Part shown: piece after piece, positions 32,401 to 41,757 of the stretch
Layout of the letters: each line of letters begins with the position of its first letter
Position numbering within the stretch: the stretch's first letter is position 1
Source: Candidatus Poribacteria bacterium
GTDB taxonomy: Bacteria; Poribacteria; WGA-4E; PCPOR2b
Length of the DNA stretch: 64,000 nt
Direction: 5' to 3'
NCBI GenBank assembly: GCA_022822785.1
Contig: JAJEAL010000070.1
Coordinates: 1-64,000 of the forward strand
Program-made: the position numbers and the translations under genes
Notes under the pieces: model-generated
Databases searched by the model: none
The model's input: the letters and a program-made list of their open reading frames with translations, nothing else
What the model was told of the DNA's origin: nothing

Positions 32401-35400
32401 TTAAAATGTTTGCGTCAAGCGGACCAGAGACAGACGCCCAATGTCCGGCGCACCAATAAACGGCTGATATTCAGTGCCCAGCAGATTTTGGACTGTCAAT
32501 GACAGACGAGGTCTCGTTGCAAACGGTATTTCATAACCCGCATTCAGGTCGATAGTTAAATACGATTCGACCTCACCGATGTAAACCCCTGAATTAACAG
32601 GGAACCCAGCCACATAATTCAACCGTACCCCCGCTCCCACGCCTAGATTGGTGTTATTGTACTGCACATTTGCTCCGAACTTATTCTTAGGCGCGTTGAG
32701 GGCGATGCTCCGGAGACCTGTCTCGAATAGGTCCTCGCTGACGAAGGAATAATTCCCACCAAAACTCAAACTCGGATTGAGGTAATAGGTTAAACTAGCA
32801 TCAAATCCGTTGAGTGAGATGTCACCGTAGTTGCGATAGGTCAACAAAACCGCGTTTGGATCCGATGCCTCATCGGGTGTTACCGTGCCAAACGGGATGA
32901 AAGCGGGACCGTTGTTCTCGGTACCAGCCACAAAGAGTTGTGTTAACTCGTCAATAGCCGAACCGTTGCCATTACCTCCCTGAGCCGGATCGTCAAACGC
33001 CAACAACGCCTGGTTAAGGGTGGCATTTTGGGGATCGCTCAACACCGTTGTGAAGTGCTGTGTGAGGAACGCACCTAACGTCTGCGCGTCTAGGAACACA
33101 TTCGGAGTTTCAACGACCAGAGGACCGACAAAGTCCCTAATTCTCGTGTGGTAGATATCGGCGGAAAACGCCAACTTATTCATGAGAATGCCTTTGTAAC
33201 CGAACTCATACGTTTGGGTAATCGTCGGTTTAAGCGGGTCAACGCTGGTGGCATCTTCGATATCCGCAAACTCGCCTGTTTCCGGGTTAAGGGTGCGTAA
33301 GACATTTTTTACCCCATCTACCTGCTCAGGGACAAGACTAGCAAATCCAGTAAGAATTTCTTCCTCTGTAGATGCTGCAAGAGACGCTGCAAGACCTTGT
33401 ACAATTTCTGGTGGCAGCGCTTGAAGCACTTGCGGCACTATCTGCTGAAGCTGTTCAGGCGGCAACGCAGCTATCGCCCCCGGTTGAAGCAATGGAGCAA
33501 ACTCTGGCGGAAGCCCCTGCAGCGCTTGCGGCGGCAGCGTTGAGAGTGCTTGGGTTGCCACTCCTTGAAGTGTCTCCGGCGGCAGCGTCGCAACAACCTG
33601 AGGCAATGCCTGTGGTGAGAAGGATTGCTGTATAGTTTGCTTCACTGCGGCTTCAAAAACCGGCTGCACACCAGCCATGACAGCTCCTCGCCCGATGCCC
33701 CACATGAGATTGGTGGCAAGAGGGTCATCAAGAGGAAGATGCGCGTCTGCTGGCAGCTCTGCCACTGGTGAGAAGGGGGACCGAAACAGCGGACGTCCAG
33801 CTGCATCCCTTTTGAAGGTAAATCCCGTTTCACTGCCAGGCCCCTGCGCGCGTACATCAATCTTAGGATTAAACCCTAAAATTGGTTCAAAACTGCTGCC
33901 CAACCCATAGGCGTCTGGAACTGCTAGCCTGTCAAGGAACAGGTTGCTAGCTGTCGGAGTACTGAACGCCCGGTTATAGGTCAACCTCAAGTTATGGTCG
34001 TCGTTCGGTTGGAAAGCAAGTGCTGCACGTGGTGAGAGGACTATACTATCGAGGTGATTATGATCGTCAGCTCGCCCGGCGAGGATGAGCTTTAACTGCG
34101 AAGTAAGCTCAGTTTCCGACTGCACATACACACCGATCTCATTGATGTTGTCGTTGTCCTCATTGCGGCCATTAATTGTGCCCTCAGTGTCGGGACGGGT
34201 TAGTAACAGATCGAGACCGTAGGTGAAGCGTTGACGCTCTCCGAGGCCGTAACCGTGTTGAATCTGCCCAACGTACAGGTCGGACTTATCTACGACTGGC
34301 AAGCCATCCCGCAGGGTATAGGTATCGGCGGCATCACTACTATTCACAAAGAATTGCGCGAAAAGGTCTTTGTAAATGAATCGCGTTTGGCCGTACATGT
34401 AACGCCAGTCTTTGGCTTGACCGGCTCCGAGACCCGTCAGTTCCGTACCGGTGGTTTGCGTGCCGCCGAAGGCAAAAATCGCCATCAGATCATCGTTGGG
34501 CTTATAATCCACACGAGCTTCGCCGCCCGCTCTGTATGTATCAAAGATCGGTTCACCTGGGCCTTCAAGGTCTTCTGTTGACCGTCCCTCTTCCCAATCG
34601 TTTCCTCGGAAACCGTTGACTGAAAGCTTATAGCCGAGCGTTTCATTGATAACGCCGGCATGTCGAAGTGATCCGAGCATCATACTCCGCTCACCGCCGC
34701 CGATGCTGATCGTCGTTCCTTGAGAGTCAAACGGCGAACGGGTGAGGATGTGCATGACGCCGTTGGCGCTATTTGGACCGTAGAGCGCCGAACCCGGTCC
34801 CGAGACCACCTCAATCTGTTCAATATCCTCGCTTGAGGTCGGAATGAGGGTATAGGCATTGAGCCGCAGCGAAGGAACCCGAGCGATGCGATTGTCAACG
34901 AGCGCCAGAAGTGAGCCCGAAAACACGTTGTTGAAACCGCGGACGACAACATGCGACGACCCCAATCCAGTGTTCACAACATCTACTCCACGCACCGATT
35001 TCAAGTGTTCGGTAACACTTGGGGCAACACGGTCTTGGATTTGTGACGCATTAACAAGGGCGACTGATGCCGGAGCTTCAAGGACCTTTTCCCGACGCCG
35101 TGATGCCGTAACGGAAACTTGATCCAGTTCAATAACCTCTGAGGAAAGAGCAATTTCTACCGATGTGGTTCCGTCTGCGGCTAGCTCGATGTTTTCCATA
35201 ACCTTATCGGCATAACCGGAGGCAGAGGCGGTAATCGTGTAATCATCAGCGGATAAATCTCCAATTTCAATCATGCCGGAGGCATCACTGACACCTTCAG
35301 CGGAAGCACCAGCTTGTGACATGACGGTGATAGAAGCACCGTTTAGTTTGGCACCGGTTTGGGCATCTGTCACGGTAACATTTAAGGTGGCAGCTTGCGT

Positions 35401-35463
35401 TGACACCGCAGCGACACACAAAACAGCAACCAAGACGAATAACCAGACCTTCAATTGTTTCAT
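32401..35463 (-). CDS. TonB-dependent receptor with N-terminal regulatory domain and an LPPE-repeat insert
   Basis: About 1020 residues when started at ATG 35463 (MKQLKVWLFVLVAVLCVA), which has GGGGAGG at spacing 7. The signal peptide (to 'VSTQA') is followed by a carboxypeptidase-regulatory-like domain near 28-115 ('DAQTGAKLNGASITVM'). The plug carries 'VTASRRREKVLEAPASVALV' and 'EVVSGPGSALYGPNSANGVM'. The barrel ends in an aromatic residue (RLTQTF). Residues about 613-698 are an unusual repeat-rich insert, with 'LPPETLQ', 'LPPQALQ', 'LPPEQLQ' and 'LPPEIVQ'. The gene has its own strong promoter and a long leader. It probably imports a glycan or metal complex. Confidence 0.9.
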   Translation of the reverse strand: MKQLKVWLFVLVAVLCVAAVSTQAATLNVTVTDAQTGAKLNGASITVMSQAGASAEGVSDASGMIEIGDLSADDYTITASASGYADKVMENIELAADGTTSVEIALSSEVIELDQVSVTASRRREKVLEAPASVALVNASQIQDRVAPSVTEHLKSVRGVDVVNTGLGSSHVVVRGFNNVFSGSLLALVDNRIARVPSLRLNAYTLIPTSSEDIEQIEVVSGPGSALYGPNSANGVMHILTRSPFDSQGTTISIGGGERSMMLGSLRHAGVINETLGYKLSVNGFRGNDWEEGRSTEDLEGPGEPIFDTYRAGGEARVDYKPNDDLMAIFAFGGTQTTGTELTGLGAGQAKDWRYMYGQTRFIYKDLFAQFFVNSSDAADTYTLRDGLPVVDKSDLYVGQIQHGYGLGERQRFTYGLDLLLTRPDTEGTINGRNEDNDNINEIGVYVQSETELTSQLKLILAGRADDHNHLDSIVLSPRAALAFQPNDDHNLRLTYNRAFSTPTASNLFLDRLAVPDAYGLGSSFEPILGFNPKIDVRAQGPGSETGFTFKRDAAGRPLFRSPFSPVAELPADAHLPLDDPLATNLMWGIGRGAVMAGVQPVFEAAVKQTIQQSFSPQALPQVVATLPPETLQGVATQALSTLPPQALQGLPPEFAPLLQPGAIAALPPEQLQQIVPQVLQALPPEIVQGLAASLAASTEEEILTGFASLVPEQVDGVKNVLRTLNPETGEFADIEDATSVDPLKPTITQTYEFGYKGILMNKLAFSADIYHTRIRDFVGPLVVETPNVFLDAQTLGAFLTQHFTTVLSDPQNATLNQALLAFDDPAQGGNGNGSAIDELTQLFVAGTENNGPAFIPFGTVTPDEASDPNAVLLTYRNYGDISLNGFDASLTYYLNPSLSFGGNYSFVSEDLFETGLRSIALNAPKNKFGANVQYNNTNLGVGAGVRLNYVAGFPVNSGVYIGEVESYLTIDLNAGYEIPFATRPRLSLTVQNLLGTEYQPFIGAPDIGRLSLVRLTQTF

Positions 35464-35631
35464 TACATAACCTCCCCTATTTGGGTAGTGTGGTAGCTGC
35501 CTCAATGAGCAGCAAATCACAATCAACGGATTAGCATCATTAATAGATAAATACCTAATTTTCCGGTTTCCACTAACGTGGCACACCGGGGCACACCTAC
35601 TATACACACAATATACAGGTGTATTTCTTAT
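35464..35631 (-). other. Long 5' leader of the TonB receptor mRNA
   Basis: The strong promoter at 35632-35661 predicts a leader of about 160 bases. It contains a hairpin GCTGC...GCAGC (35493-35510) and an inverted pair ACACCT (35593-35598) / AGGTGT (35617-35622), which may be an operator. I looked for cobalamin-riboswitch features and did not find them. Confidence 0.4.
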
Positions 35632-35661
35632 ATTATACACAATATATCTACTATTTGACAA
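35632..35661 (-). promoter_or_regulatory. Sigma70-type promoter of the TonB receptor gene
   Basis: On the minus strand, TTGTCA (35661-35656) and a perfect TATAAT (35637-35632) are separated by 18 bases. They lie about 170 bases upstream of the receptor start. Confidence 0.65.
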
Positions 35662-35974
35662 CATTTAGAGGGATTCATCAGGTTGGAATGAGCATTTTTT
35701 TCTAAAAAAATGTCACTTAGCTTTCGTTTATCAATCTTGAAAGCAAAAGTGCCCGGTTTCGACGCGGAAACGGTTTTAACCATACCTACACAGCAGACAA
35801 CATTTTTTTATAAACCAGGAAGGGGTAATCATTTTGCGACATGTCGCTCCGCCACGGTTTTGGCGCGACCTTGGAACCTTGGGGGTATCAGCTTCACCTT
35901 CAATCCAACTAGGTTCCGAGGCACCTCGACCTAACCCGAAAAACCTAGGGTAATATAGCCGCAATTTGAGCCGT
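35662..35974. other. Gap between the TonB receptor promoter and the DUF58 gene
   Basis: A 313-base AT-rich stretch upstream of the TonB receptor promoter and downstream of the DUF58 stop. The short frames seen here have no supported start site and no recognisable family. A convincing terminator for the DUF58 cluster was not found. Confidence 0.3.
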
Positions 35975-36847
35975 CTACATGATAGTGAGCACCTCGGAGG
36001 CAACTAACGCTTCCAATCGCCAGTCGCTCAATATTTCCTCCGCAACAACCGTTGTCATAATCGCCCCTGTCTGTTTTGCGGCGAGATGCCAACTCTCTTG
36101 ATGGCGAGTGAGGGCAGCACGATACCGTTTCTCAGCCGCGGCATCCACGAAAATCTCCTGCACCTGATCTGTCTCCGAATCAATGAGTCGGATGTTGCCG
36201 CGTTCGGTCGGATCTACGTCAACCTCCCCTAAGACCTGCACCACAACGACAGCCGATGCCTGCTCGGCAAATTGTGCTAACAGTGCCAGTGGATCTCCGG
36301 GCCAGAGTAGATCGCTGATCAAGACACGCAAGCCAAAGGGCCGCCACGACGGGGGAAGTTTGATAAATGATGTTGGCAGGACTCCGCGATAGGTAAAATC
36401 CAGCCCTTCCCAGATCGACGGTCGGTCCCTCCCATTGTCGACTTGCTGACAACCATCTCCCGCCCACCAAGCCGTGTGAGAGTAGCCGACATTTGATGCT
36501 GCAGTCGCAAAAACTGCCGCTAATCCGAGCGTCGCTTGCGCCTTGGGGCTATTTTCAAGTGCCATAGAACAGGAACTGTCGATGACAACATCCAGATGTG
36601 GATTCACCTCATCACGATATAACTTGACTGTCAGTTTATCACTTCGTGCGAAGCCACTCCAGTCGATTCGGCGCAGGTCATCGCCCGGTTGGTATTCGCG
36701 ATGATCAATGAACTCTAACGAACTCCCGGGGCGCTTCCCCATTTGACTGCCGGCAACGCCAAAGGGGACATTGCGTGGTGCTGTCAAGGCGTATCGAGCA
36801 CCCGCGCGTTCACCATCTATGAGATATTGTCGGTAAATTTCGTTCAT
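35975..36847 (-). CDS. DUF58 domain protein (Bat-type cluster)
   Basis: A 290-residue protein with the DUF58 signature: 'SLEFIDHREYQPGDDLRRID' then 'WSGFARSDKLTVKLYRDEV'. The following domain is von Willebrand A-like: 'DVVIDSSCSMAL' has a DxSxS metal site and 'LRVLISDLLWPGDP' the later strand. These proteins are partners of MoxR-type ATPases. It lies downstream of the VWA gene on the same strand. A decayed family A repeat is in the gap upstream of its start (36890-36908). Confidence 0.88.
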   Translation of the reverse strand: MNEIYRQYLIDGERAGARYALTAPRNVPFGVAGSQMGKRPGSSLEFIDHREYQPGDDLRRIDWSGFARSDKLTVKLYRDEVNPHLDVVIDSSCSMALENSPKAQATLGLAAVFATAASNVGYSHTAWWAGDGCQQVDNGRDRPSIWEGLDFTYRGVLPTSFIKLPPSWRPFGLRVLISDLLWPGDPLALLAQFAEQASAVVVVQVLGEVDVDPTERGNIRLIDSETDQVQEIFVDAAAEKRYRAALTRHQESWHLAAKQTGAIMTTVVAEEILSDWRLEALVASEVLTIM

Positions 36848-37018
36848 ATAGCTTTGATAATTTTGTTATTTATCCTAACGCAAGTTGCTAGTAGTAGACA
36901 TATTCCGTTCCGATCCCATTGGTCCCAAATCGGAATAGATTTTATGGAGGAGGAACACAATGTATAAGATTCACCAATTGGATCAACCAACCCACTAATG
37001 AACCAATGGATCAATGAA

Positions 37019-39790
37019 CTAATCACGTCCCGTCCGTCCGCTTGCCCGTTTCCGTGCTTGACTTAAAGCGTCAAGCATCCCATCTCGATCGGAGGGTGTT
37101 TCAGGCTTTTCTGGTTTCTCTGGCGCGGCCGGTGCTGTTTCCTCCTGGGAAGGTGGTGCAGTAGTCCGAGTCACCTCACGCCCTCTGCGTGGTATGCGTT
37201 GTGACACCGCGGTTACAAACCGGCGTCCATTTCCCGTGGAGAGCAGGCCTGTATGACGTTCCAAAACTTCAAGAAGCAGGAGGAGGAGCGCCAGAACCAG
37301 CAACCACGGCTGAAGCGATAGCAGCCGAGGTTGTCGGGGTAAGTCGTCCCAAATCTCGCCCAGATTAATCCGATTTTTCCCATCAGTCGCTCTGGCGAGT
37401 CGTTTCAACGTCCGAAGTCCTGATTCTGTGTGGGCAGGCTTAAATTCTGGTGAATACGGCAGACAGACGGGGGACAGTGATACATTTCCAACCCCGGGCA
37501 CCTCCACCGTCGTCAATACCGTTTCAACTCCGTGGATTGGGATAGCGACTGCAAGCGTGTCGGCAGATGTCCAAGACAAGTCGGTTCTATCAATAGTTGG
37601 TGTTTCCCCAATAACGCCTCGGAGTACCGTCACGGTGGGCAGTTCCCTGAAAATCTCCCCTTCTCGTTCCGGGTCAAGGTGAAGCTCCACCACATTGATT
37701 CCATTTCTAACCCTCTGTGTCAGTAACATCTCGTCGGGCAGATTACCGGCAGCGCCCGCTGTCCAGCGGACCAAACTTGTGAGAAAGTTACCAACATCCT
37801 CCCAACCGGCAATGGGACCCGTATGTGCCCCATCTGCTTCACCTGTATAGCAGAGCACCCGTCCAATTCCCACCTGCCACGCTGCGACAACGGGCGCTTT
37901 GTACTCGTCTACCGTTACGGCAGCGAGATTCGCATCGGGACGAAGGTAACAGAGATTGTACCCGCCGATCAGAAAAGGTATCTGATATTGTTTGCCGGTC
38001 AGCGAGACCATACCGCCTGTTGTCCGAATTTCGGTCAGTTCCTCAATAAATGTGCTGCGTGCGACAACGAAGGTGTCTTGGGCAAACAAACGCGGCAACT
38101 CTTCGGCATTCTCAGTAAAGAAACAACGCCCATTCCCAAGGCGGGCTATATCGCGCAGCAATTCGGCGTCAACGTCATGGGGTGTGCCTAGACCGACGAC
38201 GCTGACAGTGATGTTGGCTTTTTGACATTCTGCAAGCAGTTCGCGGTATCGTCCGGGGTGCTCCGAATCGGCGGCGTCCGCAAAAAGGATAATGTGTCGA
38301 GTGCCGGCTTGGGCATTTAAGAGCATTTTGGCTGCAGCGGAGAGCGCCTCGTAGACATAAATCCCGCCGCCCCGTGAATCGATGCGCAGGATGTCACCGC
38401 GGACGTGTGGTTGATTTTCGACCGGCGCGAGTTTAGCGATAATGTGTGGGGCGCTATCGACTGCTACCACGCCAAATTCATCCATCGGTGACAGCATATC
38501 AAACACCTCCGCCGTGGCAATGTTAGCGAGGTGCATTTTTGTCCTGCCACCTCCTACTGTCATTGACATACTACCGGATCTGTCCATCGTCACCACGATA
38601 GCGAGCGATAGCTTCCGGTGCTCTTGCCGTAACTCCATTGAGACTGGCATTATCGGTTCAAGCGGCGAGCGGAAGTAGCCGCCCGGCCCGTAGGCGTGTT
38701 GTCCACCCGTCATCATGAATCCCGCTCCGGTCTCTTTCACCCAAACAGCGAGGTTTTCCATACCGGGAAGCCCAATCTCATCCGCTAACACATTCTCAAC
38801 TAGCACAGCGGAATACCCTGATAACTCATCAAGTGACCAACGGAACGCTGACGGGGAGATGGTTTTTATATCCAATCCACTCGCCTGCAGTAGACGCGCA
38901 AGCCCGGAATCGGGGGTGGTAGTGACGTGCAGAATCGGGCGTGGTCCTTCAATACCGACCAGAATCTTTGCTGTATTATTCTCTGGTACAGGATCGGTTT
39001 CAGTCCCCGTAACCCGCAAGGTGTATTGATGCGTGCCCGGTTGTGCCGCTTTGTCCCGAAAGATGAGACGGCTCAACCCGGACGACACTTTTCGCGTACC
39101 AGCCGCTAAGCGTCGGTTTCCGCGGAGTAATTCAAACGAGATTTCGCCCGGAACCGGCGCGTGTACCCATGCGGCGAGCATAAAGGATTCGCCGGGGTTG
39201 ACAGTCTCCGGCGCATCTATATGAGAAATGGCAACATCATTTGTCGAAGCCCGTTGTATGGGGCGGTAATCGAGGGGGAGGCCCCGCGCTGCGGCTTGCG
39301 CTGTTGCATCCGATGGATCTTTGCCCGTCCATCTCCCATCTGATAGCAGGAGCAGTCTGCCGGGCGCGTCTTGCGGGATGAGTGCCATCGCCTTCCCAAT
39401 GGCACCATTCAGGTCAGAGGCATCACCGTGTACCTTATTGACAAATCCGGCGAATTTTCCACTTTGGGGAGATTGCTCGATGGCGGCGACTCTGCCAAAG
39501 GAAACCACGGCAAGGTTAGAATCGCTTCCCATCGCCCTCTGTATTAGGTCGATCGCCTCTTTTTGCCGCGCCTCGCTGTTGGGAGGCATTGACTGACTTC
39601 TGTCCGCCACAACAACAATCGTGCCCGTCCGGCTCGGCAATTTCACAGCCAGTCCACACATCGCTAGCAAGATCAGAACCAGGATCGCCAGACGTATCCC
39701 CCCCAAGAAACGGGAAGGCAGTGTCCACACGCGCAAGGATATAATTAGGGGAATGAGCAGTAGCAGCCAGATTGGATGGAGGAGTGTCAT
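37019..39790 (-). CDS. Large membrane-anchored VWA-domain protein
   Basis: About 923 residues from ATG 39790 (MTLLHPIWLLLLIPLIIS), which looks like the true N-terminal membrane segment; a TTG at 39847 would overlap the upstream gene by four bases. Two membrane helices come first, then a VWA-like region with 'ADRSQSMPPN'. A central glutamine-amidotransferase-like segment follows ('GAGFMMTGGQHAYGPGGYF'), then a full VWA domain with MIDAS 'MDRSGSMSM'. A C-terminal helix ('WLLVLALLLLLLEVLE') and a charged tail close the chain. Such proteins occur in MoxR/DUF58 clusters of planctomycete-like bacteria. A role in envelope function is inference. Confidence 0.84.
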   Translation of the reverse strand: MTLLHPIWLLLLIPLIISLRVWTLPSRFLGGIRLAILVLILLAMCGLAVKLPSRTGTIVVVADRSQSMPPNSEARQKEAIDLIQRAMGSDSNLAVVSFGRVAAIEQSPQSGKFAGFVNKVHGDASDLNGAIGKAMALIPQDAPGRLLLLSDGRWTGKDPSDATAQAAARGLPLDYRPIQRASTNDVAISHIDAPETVNPGESFMLAAWVHAPVPGEISFELLRGNRRLAAGTRKVSSGLSRLIFRDKAAQPGTHQYTLRVTGTETDPVPENNTAKILVGIEGPRPILHVTTTPDSGLARLLQASGLDIKTISPSAFRWSLDELSGYSAVLVENVLADEIGLPGMENLAVWVKETGAGFMMTGGQHAYGPGGYFRSPLEPIMPVSMELRQEHRKLSLAIVVTMDRSGSMSMTVGGGRTKMHLANIATAEVFDMLSPMDEFGVVAVDSAPHIIAKLAPVENQPHVRGDILRIDSRGGGIYVYEALSAAAKMLLNAQAGTRHIILFADAADSEHPGRYRELLAECQKANITVSVVGLGTPHDVDAELLRDIARLGNGRCFFTENAEELPRLFAQDTFVVARSTFIEELTEIRTTGGMVSLTGKQYQIPFLIGGYNLCYLRPDANLAAVTVDEYKAPVVAAWQVGIGRVLCYTGEADGAHTGPIAGWEDVGNFLTSLVRWTAGAAGNLPDEMLLTQRVRNGINVVELHLDPEREGEIFRELPTVTVLRGVIGETPTIDRTDLSWTSADTLAVAIPIHGVETVLTTVEVPGVGNVSLSPVCLPYSPEFKPAHTESGLRTLKRLARATDGKNRINLGEIWDDLPRQPRLLSLQPWLLVLALLLLLLEVLERHTGLLSTGNGRRFVTAVSQRIPRRGREVTRTTAPPSQEETAPAAPEKPEKPETPSDRDGMLDALSQARKRASGRTGRD

Positions 39791-39843
39791 GATAGGTATG
39801 GTTTTGCGTTTAGAAATGTATAATTCAGTTCGGTTTAGATCAA

Positions 39844-41133
39844 TCAACCTTCCACAGCCGCGTAGACCAATGGCTTAACTGCATGGCTCAACGCGGAAAA
39901 GGGAATATGCTGTGCCAAAATGATTGCTACTAACTCATCCCGCGGCGAGATCCAAAATTCGGTGCTGGTTCCGCCAATCCAGCCATATTCACCAATCTGA
40001 GAGGAGGGCACCCAGTCGGTCTGTTGAACGCGAACCGAGACACCCAACCCAAAGCCAAGCCCGCCATAGCGATCTTCAGGTTTCTTGTCGAGTGGTATCA
40101 AGTTTTGGGGTAAATGGTTGCGAGTCATCAATTCGACGGACTCCGCCTTTATCAGCCGTTTCCCGGATAGGGCTCCCTTGCCTGAAAGCATCAGGCAGAA
40201 CCGGGCGAAGTCGGCTGCTGTCGAAACCAAGCCCCCACCAGCAGACAAGAATCTCGGTTTCTTTATAAAACTGGTTTTGGATATATGTCCGGTGCCGCCC
40301 GCCGGCGCATCAATACGCTGTAAACCTCCCGTCGGTTTTGGACCGTACATTCCCGCCAACCGACCGATCTTCTCCGATCGCACATAGAACCCGGTATCAA
40401 CCATGCCCAATGGCTGGAAAATGCGCTCGGCTAAAAACTGATCGAAGGGTTGACCGGAAGTGACTTCGATGAGTCGTCCCAAGACATCGGCAGCGATGCT
40501 GTAGTGCCATTTTGTACCGGGTTGATACAATAGTGGGATTTTGCCAAGCCGCTCGACAAGCTCTTGTAGATCGCACTCAGGCAAATGGTGTAAGCCTGCT
40601 TTGCGGTAGAGCTTATCGACTGCGGTAACCCCGTTCATATATCGGGCAGCGCCGGGCAATCCGGCGGTGTGCTGCATCAGATCTTGAACGGTCATTTCCC
40701 GATCCGCCTTGACCGGCGTAAACACTTCGGCATCAGAGGCTTGTGCTACCTTCAGTCCACTTAATTCGGGCAGATATGCCGAAGCCGGGGCGTCGAGCGT
40801 CAGTTTTCCCTCCTCACGGAGCATCATCACTCCTACAGCTGCAACCGGCTTGGTCATCGAATAGATGCGGAAAATTGTGTCTTTCTGCATCAGTTTATCG
40901 GTTTCGATATTCATCATACCGCATACCTCAAAGTGAGCCACCTTGCCGCGCCGGGCGACAACCGTGACTGCGCCGGCGAGCTGTCCATCGTCAACGAATC
41001 GTTGTGTTGTTGAGGAGATAGCCTTAAGCCGTTCTTCGGAAAGCCCGACAGCCTGCGGTTCAGCGGTCGAGCCACGGAGGTTACTATCACAATCGCTAGA
41101 TATCTGCGCTTCAGAAGTTGATTGCTCGGTCAC
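39844..41133 (-). CDS. Serine beta-lactamase-family (class C-like/esterase) hydrolase
   Basis: A 429-residue protein from GTG 41133, chosen because GGAGGG lies five bases upstream; a TTG at 41145 would put this SD inside the gene. The SxxK motif is in 'IYSMTKPVAAVGVMML', the Tyr of the YxN-like motif is in 'WHYSIAADVLGRL', and the third element is near 'WIGGTSTEFWISP'. No signal peptide is obvious, so it may act inside the cell or as an esterase. It is embedded in the MoxR/VWA cluster, which is unusual. The strong 17-bp hairpin at 41175-41212 lies directly upstream. Confidence 0.87.
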   Translation of the reverse strand: MTEQSTSEAQISSDCDSNLRGSTAEPQAVGLSEERLKAISSTTQRFVDDGQLAGAVTVVARRGKVAHFEVCGMMNIETDKLMQKDTIFRIYSMTKPVAAVGVMMLREEGKLTLDAPASAYLPELSGLKVAQASDAEVFTPVKADREMTVQDLMQHTAGLPGAARYMNGVTAVDKLYRKAGLHHLPECDLQELVERLGKIPLLYQPGTKWHYSIAADVLGRLIEVTSGQPFDQFLAERIFQPLGMVDTGFYVRSEKIGRLAGMYGPKPTGGLQRIDAPAGGTGHISKTSFIKKPRFLSAGGGLVSTAADFARFCLMLSGKGALSGKRLIKAESVELMTRNHLPQNLIPLDKKPEDRYGGLGFGLGVSVRVQQTDWVPSSQIGEYGWIGGTSTEFWISPRDELVAIILAQHIPFSALSHAVKPLVYAAVEG

Positions 41134-41174
41134 AAATCCCTCCAAATTTCAATGAAGGCGCAATAGAGTGTCCC

Positions 41175-41212
41175 CCTGCTTGGCTTGGATAGACATATCC
41201 AAGCCAAGCAGG
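41175..41212. promoter_or_regulatory. Perfect 17-bp hairpin between the SRPBCC and beta-lactamase-family genes
   Basis: Arms 41175-41191 and 41196-41212 (core TTGGCTTGGATA / TATCCAAGCCAA) pair perfectly with a GACA loop. It begins at the stop codon of the SRPBCC gene and ends about 40 bases before the next start. No T-run follows on either strand. It may be an attenuator, an RNA-processing site, or a degenerate terminator. Confidence 0.5.
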
Positions 41213-41656
41213 CTACGCGAGGAATTCCTTCAGTTTCGCTGTACGGTAGGCGAAAATTTTCTCGATGTCCGGAGCAACGAAAAACTTTTGAACAAGCCCC
41301 CCACCAAACACAGCATATTCGACCTCATCTCTTATCAGTGTGCCATCGAGAACTGGAACAAAAGTATGTCTATGAATCCAGCGTCGGTAGGGCCCCCGAC
41401 GCTGTTCATCAACAAAGGCGTGAGGTGGATTCCACATCGTTATCTCGCTCTGCCACCGGAGAGGGAGGCCCCGCAGCTTCAGGCGATAGTCGATAAGCGT
41501 TCCAACTTTCATCTCTATTGGCGCGGGGGTCAGAACCTGAAAATTGAGCCAAGGTGGCGTTATCTTCGTGAGATTGTGCGCGTTTGAGAAGAACTTGAAT
41601 AACTGATCTTGAGATTTCTCGATTTTCTGTTCGGTTTTTAGCCAGAATGTTTTCAT
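41213..41656 (-). CDS. SRPBCC (START-like) ligand-binding protein
   Basis: A 147-residue protein from ATG 41656, with GGTGAG upstream; a TTG four codons earlier is possible. It has the helix-grip pattern of SRPBCC/polyketide-cyclase-like proteins: 'QKIEKSQDQLFKFFSNAHNL' first, then 'TPPWLNFQVL', 'GTLIDYRLKLRGLPLRW', 'HTFVPVLDGTLIRDEVEYAV' and the long C-terminal helix. Many proteins of this subtype are of unknown ligand. It lies in the MoxR cluster, between the BatA-like gene and the beta-lactamase-family gene. Confidence 0.83.
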   Translation of the reverse strand: MKTFWLKTEQKIEKSQDQLFKFFSNAHNLTKITPPWLNFQVLTPAPIEMKVGTLIDYRLKLRGLPLRWQSEITMWNPPHAFVDEQRRGPYRRWIHRHTFVPVLDGTLIRDEVEYAVFGGGLVQKFFVAPDIEKIFAYRTAKLKEFLA

Positions 41657-41757
41657 TTTTCTCACCAATTTGGGAAGCGATGGATTGGGTATCCATACCG
41701 AAGATGTTATTTCAAATAAAATCAGAAGTATTACATAACGACGTTTTCTGCAGAATA

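Noticed and set aside
35464-35631. Possible cobalamin riboswitch before the TonB receptor
   Set aside because: The leader is long, but I saw none of the conserved blocks of that riboswitch.
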